Positions 6,708 to 13,000 of a DNA stretch of 18,484 nucleotides are shown in pieces; the first letter of the stretch is position 1; each line of letters begins with the position of its first letter. The DNA is taken from contig JAGHYO010000017.1 of assembly GCA_017743605.1 (NCBI GenBank), positions 1-18,484 on the forward strand. Direction: 5' to 3'. The DNA comes from Thermoflexus sp. (GTDB lineage Bacteria; Chloroflexota; Anaerolineae; Thermoflexales; Thermoflexaceae). A program made the translations under genes and the position numbers. Below the pieces are notes generated by a model. It searched no databases and was not told the DNA's origin. It saw nothing but the letters and a program-made list of their open reading frames with translations.

Positions 6708-6736
6708 AATTTAGCCGGTCCCTGCCGTTCTGTCAA
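6708..6736 (-). promoter_or_regulatory. Consensus promoter for tRNA-Gly
   Basis: On the minus strand a perfect TTGACA (6736-6731), a 17-base spacer and TAAATT (6713-6708). Predicted transcription starts near 6701, about ten bases before the mature tRNA 5' end. Confidence 0.85.
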
Positions 6737-6812
6737 ATCCACTTCCTCGGGCGGAAGCCAGGGGGGGCACCATAAGACTGCGCCCCCGTCATGCGCCGCA
6801 TCCGCGGCCGCC

Positions 6813-6932
6813 TCAGCGCTTCGTCCGGAAGCCCAAGACAGGATAGAGCGGGCGCCAGCCGACCAGAGAAGTGAGGATGAAGACGACCGCCACGATCAGC
6901 CGCACGATGCGGTCCCAGCCCGCTATGTTCAC
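6813..6932 (-). CDS. Mini DUF2892-like membrane peptide (39 aa)
   Basis: A short frame starting at GTG 6932 with AGGAGGTG on the minus strand about 10 bases upstream, 32 bases downstream of the disulfide oxidoreductase stop. The translation begins MNIAGWDRIVRLIVAVVF, continues with a hydrophobic stretch, and ends VGWRPLYPVLGFRTKR. This looks like the two ends of a DUF2892 inner-membrane protein: the amphipathic INRxxRI-like start and the closing VGFCPLYxxLG motif, here with Arg in place of Cys. The central segment is missing, since the family is usually about 60-70 residues. Likely one membrane span. Co-transcription with the oxidoreductase is inferred. It may be a degenerate or a functional short form. 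Confidence 0.5.
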   Translation of the reverse strand: MNIAGWDRIVRLIVAVVFILTSLVGWRPLYPVLGFRTKR

Positions 6933-6964
6933 TGCCCTGACCCACCTCCTGTGCACAAGGACGT

Positions 6965-7702
6965 TCAGTCCTGATCATCAGGGTGATGATGGTGGACATG
7001 ACCCGCGGCGACGGCATGGCGCATCCGCTCCCAGGCCGCTGTGGCCTTTGCCATCGCCTCCGGATCCATCACCTTCATCAGCTCGTTGATGAAATAGCCC
7101 TCCGGCACAGCGCCCTCGATGTGGATGACCTCGTTGATCACCGTGCGGGGCACCCCATAGACCCCGTAGAAATCTGCCAGCTCCGGGAACTCCATTGCCT
7201 CGATCGCATCCGCGCGGATCCACGGGCTCTCGAAGGCCGCCTGATGGGCCAGCCGGACCATCCGCGGGCAATATGGACACGTGGGCGTGACGAAGACCTG
7301 GATGTGGACCGGCGTCTGGATCTGGGCCATGCGCTGACGGCTCGCCGGCGAGAGCCCTGAATCCCGCGCCCCTACCATCCGGATGTCCTCGATCAGCGAG
7401 CCGAACTCATAACCGGACGGGATCCCGAAGTAACGGATGCCGTAGTCCTGGTCCCCCTCGATGACCACGGCCGGGACCTTATCGATCCCATAACGCTCCG
7501 CCACCTCCCGGTCCGTGATCCGGTTGTGGACCTCCAGGCAGATGCGGTCGGAGAGGGCGGCCACCTCCTCCACCAGCTGTCGGGTCTCCCGGCAATAGAC
7601 GCAATCCGTGTGCTGGAAGAAAACCCGCAACCGCACCGGATGGGGCAGATCGGCCAGCAGCCGGCGGACTTCCTCCCGGGTGCGCGCGTCCAGCAACGCC
7701 AT
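6965..7702 (-). CDS. Protein disulfide oxidoreductase (two thioredoxin-fold domains)
   Basis: 245 residues. It has two thioredoxin/glutaredoxin-like domains, each with a redox-active CxxC: CVYC (Cys34, Cys37) followed by the cis-proline VP at 76-77, and CPYC (Cys142, Cys145) followed by VP at 184-185. This layout is that of the PDO family from thermophilic bacteria and archaea, which form and shuffle disulfides in the cytoplasm. The start at 7702 is chosen for GGAGGAGG five bases upstream. The frame stays open far upstream, but that extension crosses the ssrA promoter and looks random. The C-terminus is histidine-rich (HVHHHHPDDQD), which could bind metal. No signal peptide is seen. It probably forms an operon with the 39-residue membrane peptide downstream. 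Confidence 0.88.
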   Translation of the reverse strand: MALLDARTREEVRRLLADLPHPVRLRVFFQHTDCVYCRETRQLVEEVAALSDRICLEVHNRITDREVAERYGIDKVPAVVIEGDQDYGIRYFGIPSGYEFGSLIEDIRMVGARDSGLSPASRQRMAQIQTPVHIQVFVTPTCPYCPRMVRLAHQAAFESPWIRADAIEAMEFPELADFYGVYGVPRTVINEVIHIEGAVPEGYFINELMKVMDPEAMAKATAAWERMRHAVAAGHVHHHHPDDQD

Positions 7703-7760
7703 ACGGACCTCCTCCAGGGTAAGATGCAGGCCCCAGCCCGCCGCCCTCTTCGGGAGACCA

Positions 7761-7785
7761 GATGGGGAGGGCAATGCCCCCCATC
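7761..7785. repeat. Hairpin upstream of the oxidoreductase gene
   Basis: GATGGGGAGGGC, loop AAT and GCCCCCCATC pair with a small bulge. It lies 59-83 bases upstream of the oxidoreductase start codon and may be a leader structure or a dispersed palindromic repeat. Otherwise 7703-7956 shows no gene and no convincing minus-strand promoter. Confidence 0.45.
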
Positions 7786-7956
7786 CTCCCCTGTCGGAGG
7801 GCTCGATGGCGCGGGCCATCCGGGACCCATGCGGGCCCCGGAACGGGCCTTTCACTTCTTTAGATGCCGGAGCCTCTCGGAGGTGACATCGAGCTTCCGT
7901 GTGGGGACTCCGCCGAGAAAGCGGAACGCCAGGGCTGTGCGCGGGTCTTCGGTTTG

Positions 7957-7965
7957 TGATATAAT
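7957..7965 (+). promoter_or_regulatory. Extended -10 promoter of ssrA
   Basis: tgatataat contains a perfect TATAAT (7960-7965) preceded by TGA, an extended -10 (TGn). No good -35 hexamer is seen. Start of transcription is expected near 7972, a few bases before the mature tmRNA 5' end at 7979. Confidence 0.75.
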
Positions 7966-7978
7966 TAAGCCTGCAAAT

Positions 7979-8360
7979 GGGGGCGAAATGGGCTCGACGG
8001 GGGAGGCAGATCGTCGGTGGCCGGTCGGGGCCGCTCGGACCCTGTGAACAACCCGAGCAAAAAACAAGTGCCAACCGCAATTACGCGGCTCTCCCGCTGG
8101 CCGCCTAAGCCAGCGCGAGGGGACGGTCCCCCGACGAGGGGACCCGCTCGACCGGACCCATCGCCGACGGGGCTGGCTCGGGTGTGACAAAGTCGGCGTG
8201 CGGCGACCCGGCGCCCCGGAGGGTCGCCTAAGACCGAAGGGGCTAGCCGGCCGGGGACCTTGCCGGTAGGAGGACCAGCTGGCGAGAGAAAGAACCGGAT
8301 ACGCCGGTAGGCACCGGCGGTGGAATCCTCCGGACGCGGGTTCGATTCCCGCCGCCTCCA
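7979..8360 (+). ncRNA. ssrA: Transfer-messenger RNA (tmRNA)
   Basis: 382 bases. It rescues stalled ribosomes by trans-translation together with SmpB. The 5' end GGGGGCG...GGGCTCGACGGGG is the conserved tRNA-like start, and it pairs with CGCCTCC at 8353-8359 (one G-U pair). The T-arm reads GCGGGTTCGATTCCCGC (8336-8352). The 3' CCA is not encoded. The tag reading frame is at 8070-8108: GCC then codons for NRNYAALPLAA and TAA, giving the tag ANRNYAALPLAA, with the hydrophobic LAA end used as a degradation signal. Long GC-rich pseudoknot regions follow the tag. The smpB gene is not in this window. The unit has its own promoter and terminator. Confidence 0.97.
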
Positions 8361-8368
8361 CTGAAGCC

Positions 8369-8402
8369 GGGCGGGGCCTCAGGGGCCTCGCCTGTTTTTT
8401 TA
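8369..8402 (+). terminator. Intrinsic terminator of ssrA
   Basis: GGCGGGGCC (8370-8378) pairs with GGCCTCGCC (8384-8392, one G-U), followed by TG and seven T bases (8395-8401). It is a strong rho-independent terminator. Confidence 0.93.
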
Positions 8403-8464
8403 GGACCGCGCGCCCGGGGTTTCGCCTTTGCCGCATCTCCCAAGCAAGCCGTCTGGACGCTCGC

Positions 8465-9640
8465 ATGGGCGTGACCGATTACTACGTCTGGCGAGAGTTC
8501 GAGGATCGCATCGGGAACGAGCGGATCCGCTGGGCGGGCAAGCCCGGCCTGGAGATCTGGAGCCATGTGGACCCAGGGGTTGCGCTCATCGCCCAGGTGA
8601 TGGAGGTTGGACCCCAGGATCACGTGCTGGATCTCCACTGCGGGGTGGGCTGGTTGGGGGTGCTGGCCGCCCGGCGCACCGCCGGCCGCATCGTCTTGGC
8701 CAGCGACCATGGCCTCGCTGTGGAAGCCGCGCGGCGCACGATGGCCATGAACGGCCTGGAGGACCGCGCCCTCCTGATCCACGGCGATGGGATCCCCGGG
8801 CTCCCGCCTGAGGCCTTCGATGTGGTCTTCTTGAACATCCCGAAAGGGAAAGAGGTCGCCCAGCGTCTGGTGCGCATCGCCGCCTGGGCCCTGAAGCCGG
8901 GCGGGCGCCTCTACCTGGCCGGGCCGAAGCGGGGTGGGATCGAAGGGATCATTGCCTATGCTGCGGATCTGTTCGGCAAGGCCCCGGTGTGGGCCTACGG
9001 CGGAGGCTACCGGGTGGCCGTGGCCACCCGCCCGCCTGACCTCTCCCTCGAACCTCCCGGGGAAGATTTCGTCGAGCACGAGGCCACTGTCCGGGGCCGA
9101 ACCTGGCGCTTCTTCACCCGACCCGGCCTGTTCTCCTGGTCTGCCCTGGACGAGGGAACCCGTCGCCTCATCGAGCAGATGGAGATCCGCCCTCAGGACC
9201 ACGTGCTGGATCTGGGGTGCGGGTATGGCATTGTGGGGGTGATCGCCGGCCACGAGGCCCGGCAGGGGCGGGTGGTGATGGTAGACCTCAGCGCCGCGGC
9301 CCTAGAGGCCAGTCGGCGCACCCTCTCCCTCTATGAGCTGCCCCACGTCGAGGTGCGCCGGAGCGATGGGATCGACGGGGTGCGGGGGGAGCGCTTCGAT
9401 GTGGTGGTGACCAACCCGCCGATCCATCAGGGGTTCGGGGTGGAGCGAGAGGTGGCCACGCAGTTCGTCCACGATGCGCCTGCGGTGCTGCGACCGGGCG
9501 GGCGGCTGTATCTGGTGGGAGCTGTGGTGCTCCCCTACCGCGCCCTCATCGAGCAGGCCTTCGGGAACGTGGAGATCCTCTTCGACAATCGGCGCTACCG
9601 GGTCTACCGGGCCATCCACCGGCCCCGCCGGTTGCGATGA
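8465..9640 (+). CDS. Tandem class I SAM methyltransferase, RsmC/RlmG-like (rRNA guanine-N2)
   Basis: 391 residues with two methyltransferase domains, the architecture of RsmC and RlmG, which methylate guanine N2 in 16S or 23S rRNA. Domain 1 (about 30-190) has a degenerate motif I, LDLHCGVGWLG (55-65), and NIPKGKE (124-130) where NPP would be expected, so it is probably structural or RNA-binding. Domain 2 (about 205-388) has an intact motif I, LDLGCGYGIVG (248-258), acidic VMVD (271-274), and the catalytic NPPIHQG (317-323) typical of this family. The exact rRNA position cannot be read from sequence. The start lacks a visible Shine-Dalgarno and lies 63 bases after the ssrA terminator. It converges with der, with a 19-base gap. 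Confidence 0.88.
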   Translation: MGVTDYYVWREFEDRIGNERIRWAGKPGLEIWSHVDPGVALIAQVMEVGPQDHVLDLHCGVGWLGVLAARRTAGRIVLASDHGLAVEAARRTMAMNGLEDRALLIHGDGIPGLPPEAFDVVFLNIPKGKEVAQRLVRIAAWALKPGGRLYLAGPKRGGIEGIIAYAADLFGKAPVWAYGGGYRVAVATRPPDLSLEPPGEDFVEHEATVRGRTWRFFTRPGLFSWSALDEGTRRLIEQMEIRPQDHVLDLGCGYGIVGVIAGHEARQGRVVMVDLSAAALEASRRTLSLYELPHVEVRRSDGIDGVRGERFDVVVTNPPIHQGFGVEREVATQFVHDAPAVLRPGGRLYLVGAVVLPYRALIEQAFGNVEILFDNRRYRVYRAIHRPRRLR

Positions 9641-9659
9641 GCTGCCGAGCGGACTGCGA

Positions 9660-11048
9660 CTATGACGATTTTCGCTCGTGCCCTCGAAAAACCAAACGCA
9701 GAGGGGTTCCGGTGAAGGGATAGCGCGCCCGGATCCGGTTCTCCAGATAGCGCTCGTAGGAGAAGTGCACCAGATCGACATCGTTGACAAAGCACACGAT
9801 GGTCGGGGGATCGGTCCGAGCGTGGGTCACGTAATAGATCCTGAGGGGCTTCCCTTTCCGTGTCGGAGGGGGCTGGGCCTCCAGCGCTTCGCGGACGAGC
9901 CGGTTCAACTCGGAGGTGCTCAGGCGCACATGGCGCTCCCGGTAGACCTGCAGGGCCAGGGGGAGCAGGGCCGGGACGCCGTAGCCGGTCTTCGCCGACG
10001 TGAAATGCACTGGCGCGTAATCCAGGAACTTCAGAGTTCCCCGGACGTGCTGGACGAACTCCTCGGGCTTGACCCGAGGCCGCCCTCGTTCGTCCAGCAA
10101 GAGATCCCACTTGTTGACCACCAGGATCACGCTGCGGGCCTCGTCCACCACCATCCCCCCGATCACCGCGTCCTGATGGGTGATGCCCTCCGACGCATCC
10201 AGCACCAGGAGGACGACATCGCTGCGTTGGATGGCGCGCAGGGCCCGCAGGACGCTGTAGCGCTCGATCCCGGGCCGGATCTGGCCCCGCCGACGGATCC
10301 CGGCAGTGTCGATGAGGGTGATCTTTTTCCCCTTCCACTCGATGGGGGTGTCGATGGCATCCCGCGTGGTCCCGGGGATGGGGCTGACGATAACCCGCTC
10401 CTCCCCTAGGATGGCGTTAAGCAGCGAGGACTTCCCGACGTTGGTGCGGCCGACGATAGCGATACGGATCCCCTCTTCCTCCTCTGCCTCGGCCAGACCC
10501 GGCAGGGCCGCCACGATGGCGTCCAGCAGCTCGCCGATGCCGGTGCCGTGGAGGGCGGAGATGGGGTAGATCTCCCCCCAGCCCAGCCGGTAGAACTCCA
10601 CCGCCGCTTCCCGCAGTTCGGAGTTATCCGCCTTGTTTGCGGCCACCAGCACCGGTTTCTGCGTCCGCCGCAGGACCTCCGCCACGGCCTCGTCGGCGGC
10701 GGTGAGACCGGCCTGGACGTCCACAACCAGAACCAAGACGTCGGCCTCGGCAATGGCGATCTCGGCCTGGGCGCGGATCTGGGGGATGAAAGCGGCGGAG
10801 TCCTCGGCCAGAGGCTGGGCCGGCCGGAGGCCCGCCTCCGTCTTGGGGGGCAACACCTCCAGCCCGCCTGTGTCCACCAGGGTGAAGACGAAGCCGTTCC
10901 AGGTCACCTCGCCATGGAGGCGATCCCGCGTCGTCCCTGGGCGTTCGTCCACCAGGGCCAGCCGCTGGCCGATCAGCCGGTTGAACAAGGAGGACTTCCC
11001 CACGTTGGGCCGCCCCACGAGGGCGACCATCGGCTTGCGCTTTGCCAT
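9660..11048 (-). CDS. der: Ribosome biogenesis GTPase Der (EngA)
   Basis: 462 residues. Der has two GTPase domains in tandem and acts in assembly of the 50S subunit. Domain 1 has GRPNVGKSS (12-20), switch-II DTGG (59-62) and NKAD (138-141). Domain 2 has GRTNVGKSS (200-208), DTAG (247-250) and NKWD (312-315). The C-terminal KH-like domain (about 350-455) ends with the usual TGTPLRLVFRG. After DTGG in domain 1 the loop (LPPKTEAGLRPAQPLAEDSAAF, split at about residues 66-87) is longer than usual. The start ATG at 11048 has no clear Shine-Dalgarno; MVALVGRP six residues in is an alternative. Upstream is a hairpin-rich leader and a -10 shared with the divergent gene. Confidence 0.97.
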   Translation of the reverse strand: MAKRKPMVALVGRPNVGKSSLFNRLIGQRLALVDERPGTTRDRLHGEVTWNGFVFTLVDTGGLEVLPPKTEAGLRPAQPLAEDSAAFIPQIRAQAEIAIAEADVLVLVVDVQAGLTAADEAVAEVLRRTQKPVLVAANKADNSELREAAVEFYRLGWGEIYPISALHGTGIGELLDAIVAALPGLAEAEEEEGIRIAIVGRTNVGKSSLLNAILGEERVIVSPIPGTTRDAIDTPIEWKGKKITLIDTAGIRRRGQIRPGIERYSVLRALRAIQRSDVVLLVLDASEGITHQDAVIGGMVVDEARSVILVVNKWDLLLDERGRPRVKPEEFVQHVRGTLKFLDYAPVHFTSAKTGYGVPALLPLALQVYRERHVRLSTSELNRLVREALEAQPPPTRKGKPLRIYYVTHARTDPPTIVCFVNDVDLVHFSYERYLENRIRARYPFTGTPLRLVFRGHERKSS

Positions 11049-11073
11049 ATTTCAGATCACAATCCGCTGGAAA

Positions 11074-11145
11074 CCCGCGCGGGGCGTTCCCCTGCAGGGC
11101 ACAGGATCAAACGGGCTGGGGATCCGCCTGCGGCGTCCCCAGCCC
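11074..11145 (-). promoter_or_regulatory. Hairpin-rich leader upstream of der
   Basis: Three overlapping inverted repeats, CCCGCGCGGG (11074-11083), GGGGCGTTCCCC (11081-11092) and CCCTGCAGGG (11090-11099), compete for the same bases and so could be alternatives. A fourth, GGGCTGGGGA (11113-11122) with TCCCCAGCCC (11136-11145), is a perfect 10-base-pair stem. All would lie in the der transcript if it starts near 11149. No known riboswitch class is recognised. Confidence 0.45.
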
Positions 11146-11155
11146 TCAAGCCTTC

Positions 11156-11163
11156 ATTATAAT
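11156..11163. promoter_or_regulatory. Palindromic -10 element shared by divergent der and nitrilase-like gene
   Basis: attataat contains TATAAT on the plus strand (11158-11163) and TATAAT on the minus strand (11161-11156). It lies between the divergent starts at 11048 and 11214. Neither direction has a good -35, so activity in each direction is inferred. Confidence 0.6.
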
Positions 11164-11175
11164 AGCAACATGAAC

Positions 11176-11195
11176 TGAGGGGCTGGAGCCCCTCA
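11176..11195 (+). promoter_or_regulatory. Leader hairpin before the nitrilase-like gene
   Basis: TGAGGGGC, loop TGGA and GCCCCTCA form a perfect 8-base-pair stem just downstream of the -10. It ends eight bases before the Shine-Dalgarno gggagg (11203-11208). It resembles the inner arm of the dispersed repeats. Confidence 0.5.
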
Positions 11196-11213
11196 TCCCG
11201 GTGGGAGGAATCC

Positions 11214-12026
11214 ATGCGCGAGATCACCGTGGCAGCCGTGCAGATGGACGCGCGCCTGAACGAAATGGAAGACAATCTGGCTCGCATGGCGGAATGGATC
11301 GCCCGAGTCGCCAGCGAGCAGCGGGTCGATCTGATCGTCTTCCCCGAGCTGGCGACCACGGGTTACGAATGCGGGGCCCGTTTCACCGAATGGGCCCAGC
11401 GGATCCCTGGTCCCTCCACCCACCGCATCGCCCAGCGGGCCAGAGAATTCGGCGTCTACGTAGTGTTCGGGATGGCGGTCCGGGAGCGGGTGGAGACCAT
11501 CCTCTACGACTCTGCGGTGGTGATCGGGCCGGACGGAGAGAACCTCGGCGTTTATCATAAGGTCCACCTGAAGGGGGAGGAGCGGTTGCTCTTCCGGGGC
11601 GGCTACCGATCCCCTGTTTTTGAGACCCAGTTCGGAGGGCTGGGGGTGTTGCTGGGCTGGGATCTCCTGTTCCCGGAGGCTGCCCGGGTGCTGGCCCTCA
11701 GCGGGGCGGAGCTCCTGGCCGTCCCGGCCGCCTGGGAGCAGCCCTTACGAGAGGAGTGGCGGATCCTGACCCGGGCGCGGGCGTTGGAGAACACGTTCTT
11801 CCTGGTGGCAGCCAACCGCGTCGGCAAGGAGGTGACCTACGAGTTTGTCGGCGACTCCATGATCCTCGGGCCGCGGGGTCAGGTCTTCGCTTCCTTGGAC
11901 GAGCCAACGGAGGGTTACGTGGTGGCCCGCATCGATCTGGAGGAGGTGCGCCGCCAGCGGGAGGAGCTCCAGGTCCTCCAGGCCCGCCAGCCCAACAGCT
12001 ATCGGCTCCTGGCCAAGCCGTATTGA
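11214..12026 (+). CDS. Nitrilase-superfamily protein lacking the catalytic cysteine
   Basis: 270 residues, the normal length for a carbon-nitrogen hydrolase domain. The fold motifs are well kept: IVFPELATTGYE with catalytic Glu45, YHKVHLKGEE with catalytic Lys116, the FPE that normally follows the nucleophile (153-155), and ALENTFFLVAANRVG near the end. The nucleophile site, normally ICYD-like, reads LLGWDLLFPE: residue 148 is Gly (codon GGC at 11655-11657) instead of Cys. As read, it cannot form the thioester intermediate of this family. It is therefore either a non-catalytic homologue or carries a base error (TGC to GGC). The start has gggagg five bases upstream. It is transcribed divergently from der and no partner gene is adjacent, so substrate or ligand is unknown. 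Confidence 0.9.
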   Translation: MREITVAAVQMDARLNEMEDNLARMAEWIARVASEQRVDLIVFPELATTGYECGARFTEWAQRIPGPSTHRIAQRAREFGVYVVFGMAVRERVETILYDSAVVIGPDGENLGVYHKVHLKGEERLLFRGGYRSPVFETQFGGLGVLLGWDLLFPEAARVLALSGAELLAVPAAWEQPLREEWRILTRARALENTFFLVAANRVGKEVTYEFVGDSMILGPRGQVFASLDEPTEGYVVARIDLEEVRRQREELQVLQARQPNSYRLLAKPY

Positions 12027-12075
12027 GCCGAGGCCCGGCCGCGCGCTCGAACACCAGGCCTGGATCCTGGATCAG

Positions 12076-12367
12076 GTAGGAGCGGCTTCAGCCGCGACTG
12101 GCCGTCTCGAAGATCGGAGGTTTAGGGCTGAAGTCCCCTACACAAACCAATGTCTGTGGAAGCGGCTTTGGCTGCGACCCATCACGGTCTCGAAGGCGGC
12201 AGGCTCAGGGTTGTAGGTCGCGGCTTCATCCGTGACTTCTGGAATTATTGAATGAGAAAGGTTTGGGGCTAAGGCCCCTCCCACAAAAGACAACTTTCGT
12301 AGGAGGCTTTCGCCTTGACCCTTGCCTCATCGAAGGCTGAAGTTCAGGGCGAAAGGCCCTCCTACAA
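12076..12367. repeat. Array of about four GTAG-headed repeat units
   Basis: Almost the whole 371-base gap is repeat. Unit A (12076-12146) runs from gtaggagcggcttcagccgc to ctgaagtcccctacacaaa. Unit B (12152-12207) keeps the left arm and the linker. Unit B2 (12211-12288) starts ttgtaggtcgcggcttc and ends ggggctaaggcccctcccac. Unit C (12297-12367) starts tcgtaggaggctttcgcc and ends gcgaaaggccctcctacaaa. Each is roughly 65-80 bases with GTAG at the left, CTAC or similar at the right, and a linker around (t)catcgaaggc. No open frame with coding character is present. Confidence 0.8.
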
Positions 12368-12397
12368 ATACCGATTTCTTGCGAGTGAGGATGGAGA

Positions 12398-13000
12398 ATG
12401 GGCGCGGAGCGATGGCGGGTGTGGGCAGAGCCGATCCTGGCCCGGCTGGCCCGTGAGCTGGATCGGCTGGGGATCCACCCGAACGCGGTGACCGTCCTCA
12501 GTTTCCTGCTGAGCCTGGGCGCCGGGCTGCTGGTCGGACTAGGGTTCCGATGGGGCGCTGCAGCCCTCTGGGCCCTCAGCGGGCTCTGCGACGCGCTGGA
12601 CGGAGCGCTGGCGCGCCTCTCGGGCAAGGACTCCCCAGCAGGCGCTTTCCTGGACTCCACTCTAGATCGTTGCAGCGATGGGGCGATCCTGCTCGGCATC
12701 GGGGCGGCCTGGCAACAGGCCGGTGCCCCGTGGGGCGGCTGGGTTGCCGGGTTCGCCCTCCTGGGCGCCTTGATGGTCAGCTACACCCGAGCCCGCGGGG
12801 AGGGGCTGGGGCTCTCCCTCCGGGAGGGCTTCTTCACCCGGGCGGAGCGCTTCTTCATGATCCTCCTGGCCCTCCTCACCGGCTGGTACGGGCCGTTGCT
12901 GGTGCTCTTCGCCCTCCTGGCTTATCTTGCTGCGCTGCGGCGGGCTTGGCAGGCGCTGCAACTGCTTCGCACCCGCTCTCTTCCTGAGCATTCGCCATGA
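12398..13000 (+). CDS. CDP-alcohol phosphatidyltransferase
   Basis: 200 residues, a multi-span membrane enzyme. It transfers a phosphatidyl group from CDP-diacylglycerol (or a related CDP-alcohol) to an alcohol acceptor in phospholipid synthesis. The full signature DxxDGxxAR-x8-Gx3Dx3D is intact: Asp65, Asp68, Gly69, Ala72, Arg73, Gly82, Asp86, Asp90. The acceptor (glycerol phosphate, inositol phosphate or other) cannot be decided from sequence. The start is preceded by gagg seven bases away. The stop overlaps the next gene's start as ATGA, so it is translationally coupled to an ABC ATPase. It opens a three-gene operon directly after the repeat array. Confidence 0.92.
   Translation: MGAERWRVWAEPILARLARELDRLGIHPNAVTVLSFLLSLGAGLLVGLGFRWGAAALWALSGLCDALDGALARLSGKDSPAGAFLDSTLDRCSDGAILLGIGAAWQQAGAPWGGWVAGFALLGALMVSYTRARGEGLGLSLREGFFTRAERFFMILLALLTGWYGPLLVLFALLAYLAALRRAWQALQLLRTRSLPEHSP

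Noticed and set aside
6752..6777. Hairpin gggggc...gcccccg as a terminator for the oxidoreductase operon
   Set aside because: A stem can be drawn on the minus strand but there is no T-run after it, so the evidence is too weak to list.
7703..8080. 126-codon N-terminal extension of the disulfide oxidoreductase
   Set aside because: It would run into the tmRNA and its promoter, has no family similarity, and a strong ribosome-binding site sits at the internal start 7702.
8243..9253. Minus-strand open frame crossing the tmRNA and the methyltransferase
   Set aside because: It overlaps both a certain RNA gene and a certain protein gene, and its translation is typical antisense composition.
12076..12367. 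CRISPR-like array
   Set aside because: Units are imperfect and directly abutting, with internal inverted arms and no unique spacers of constant length.
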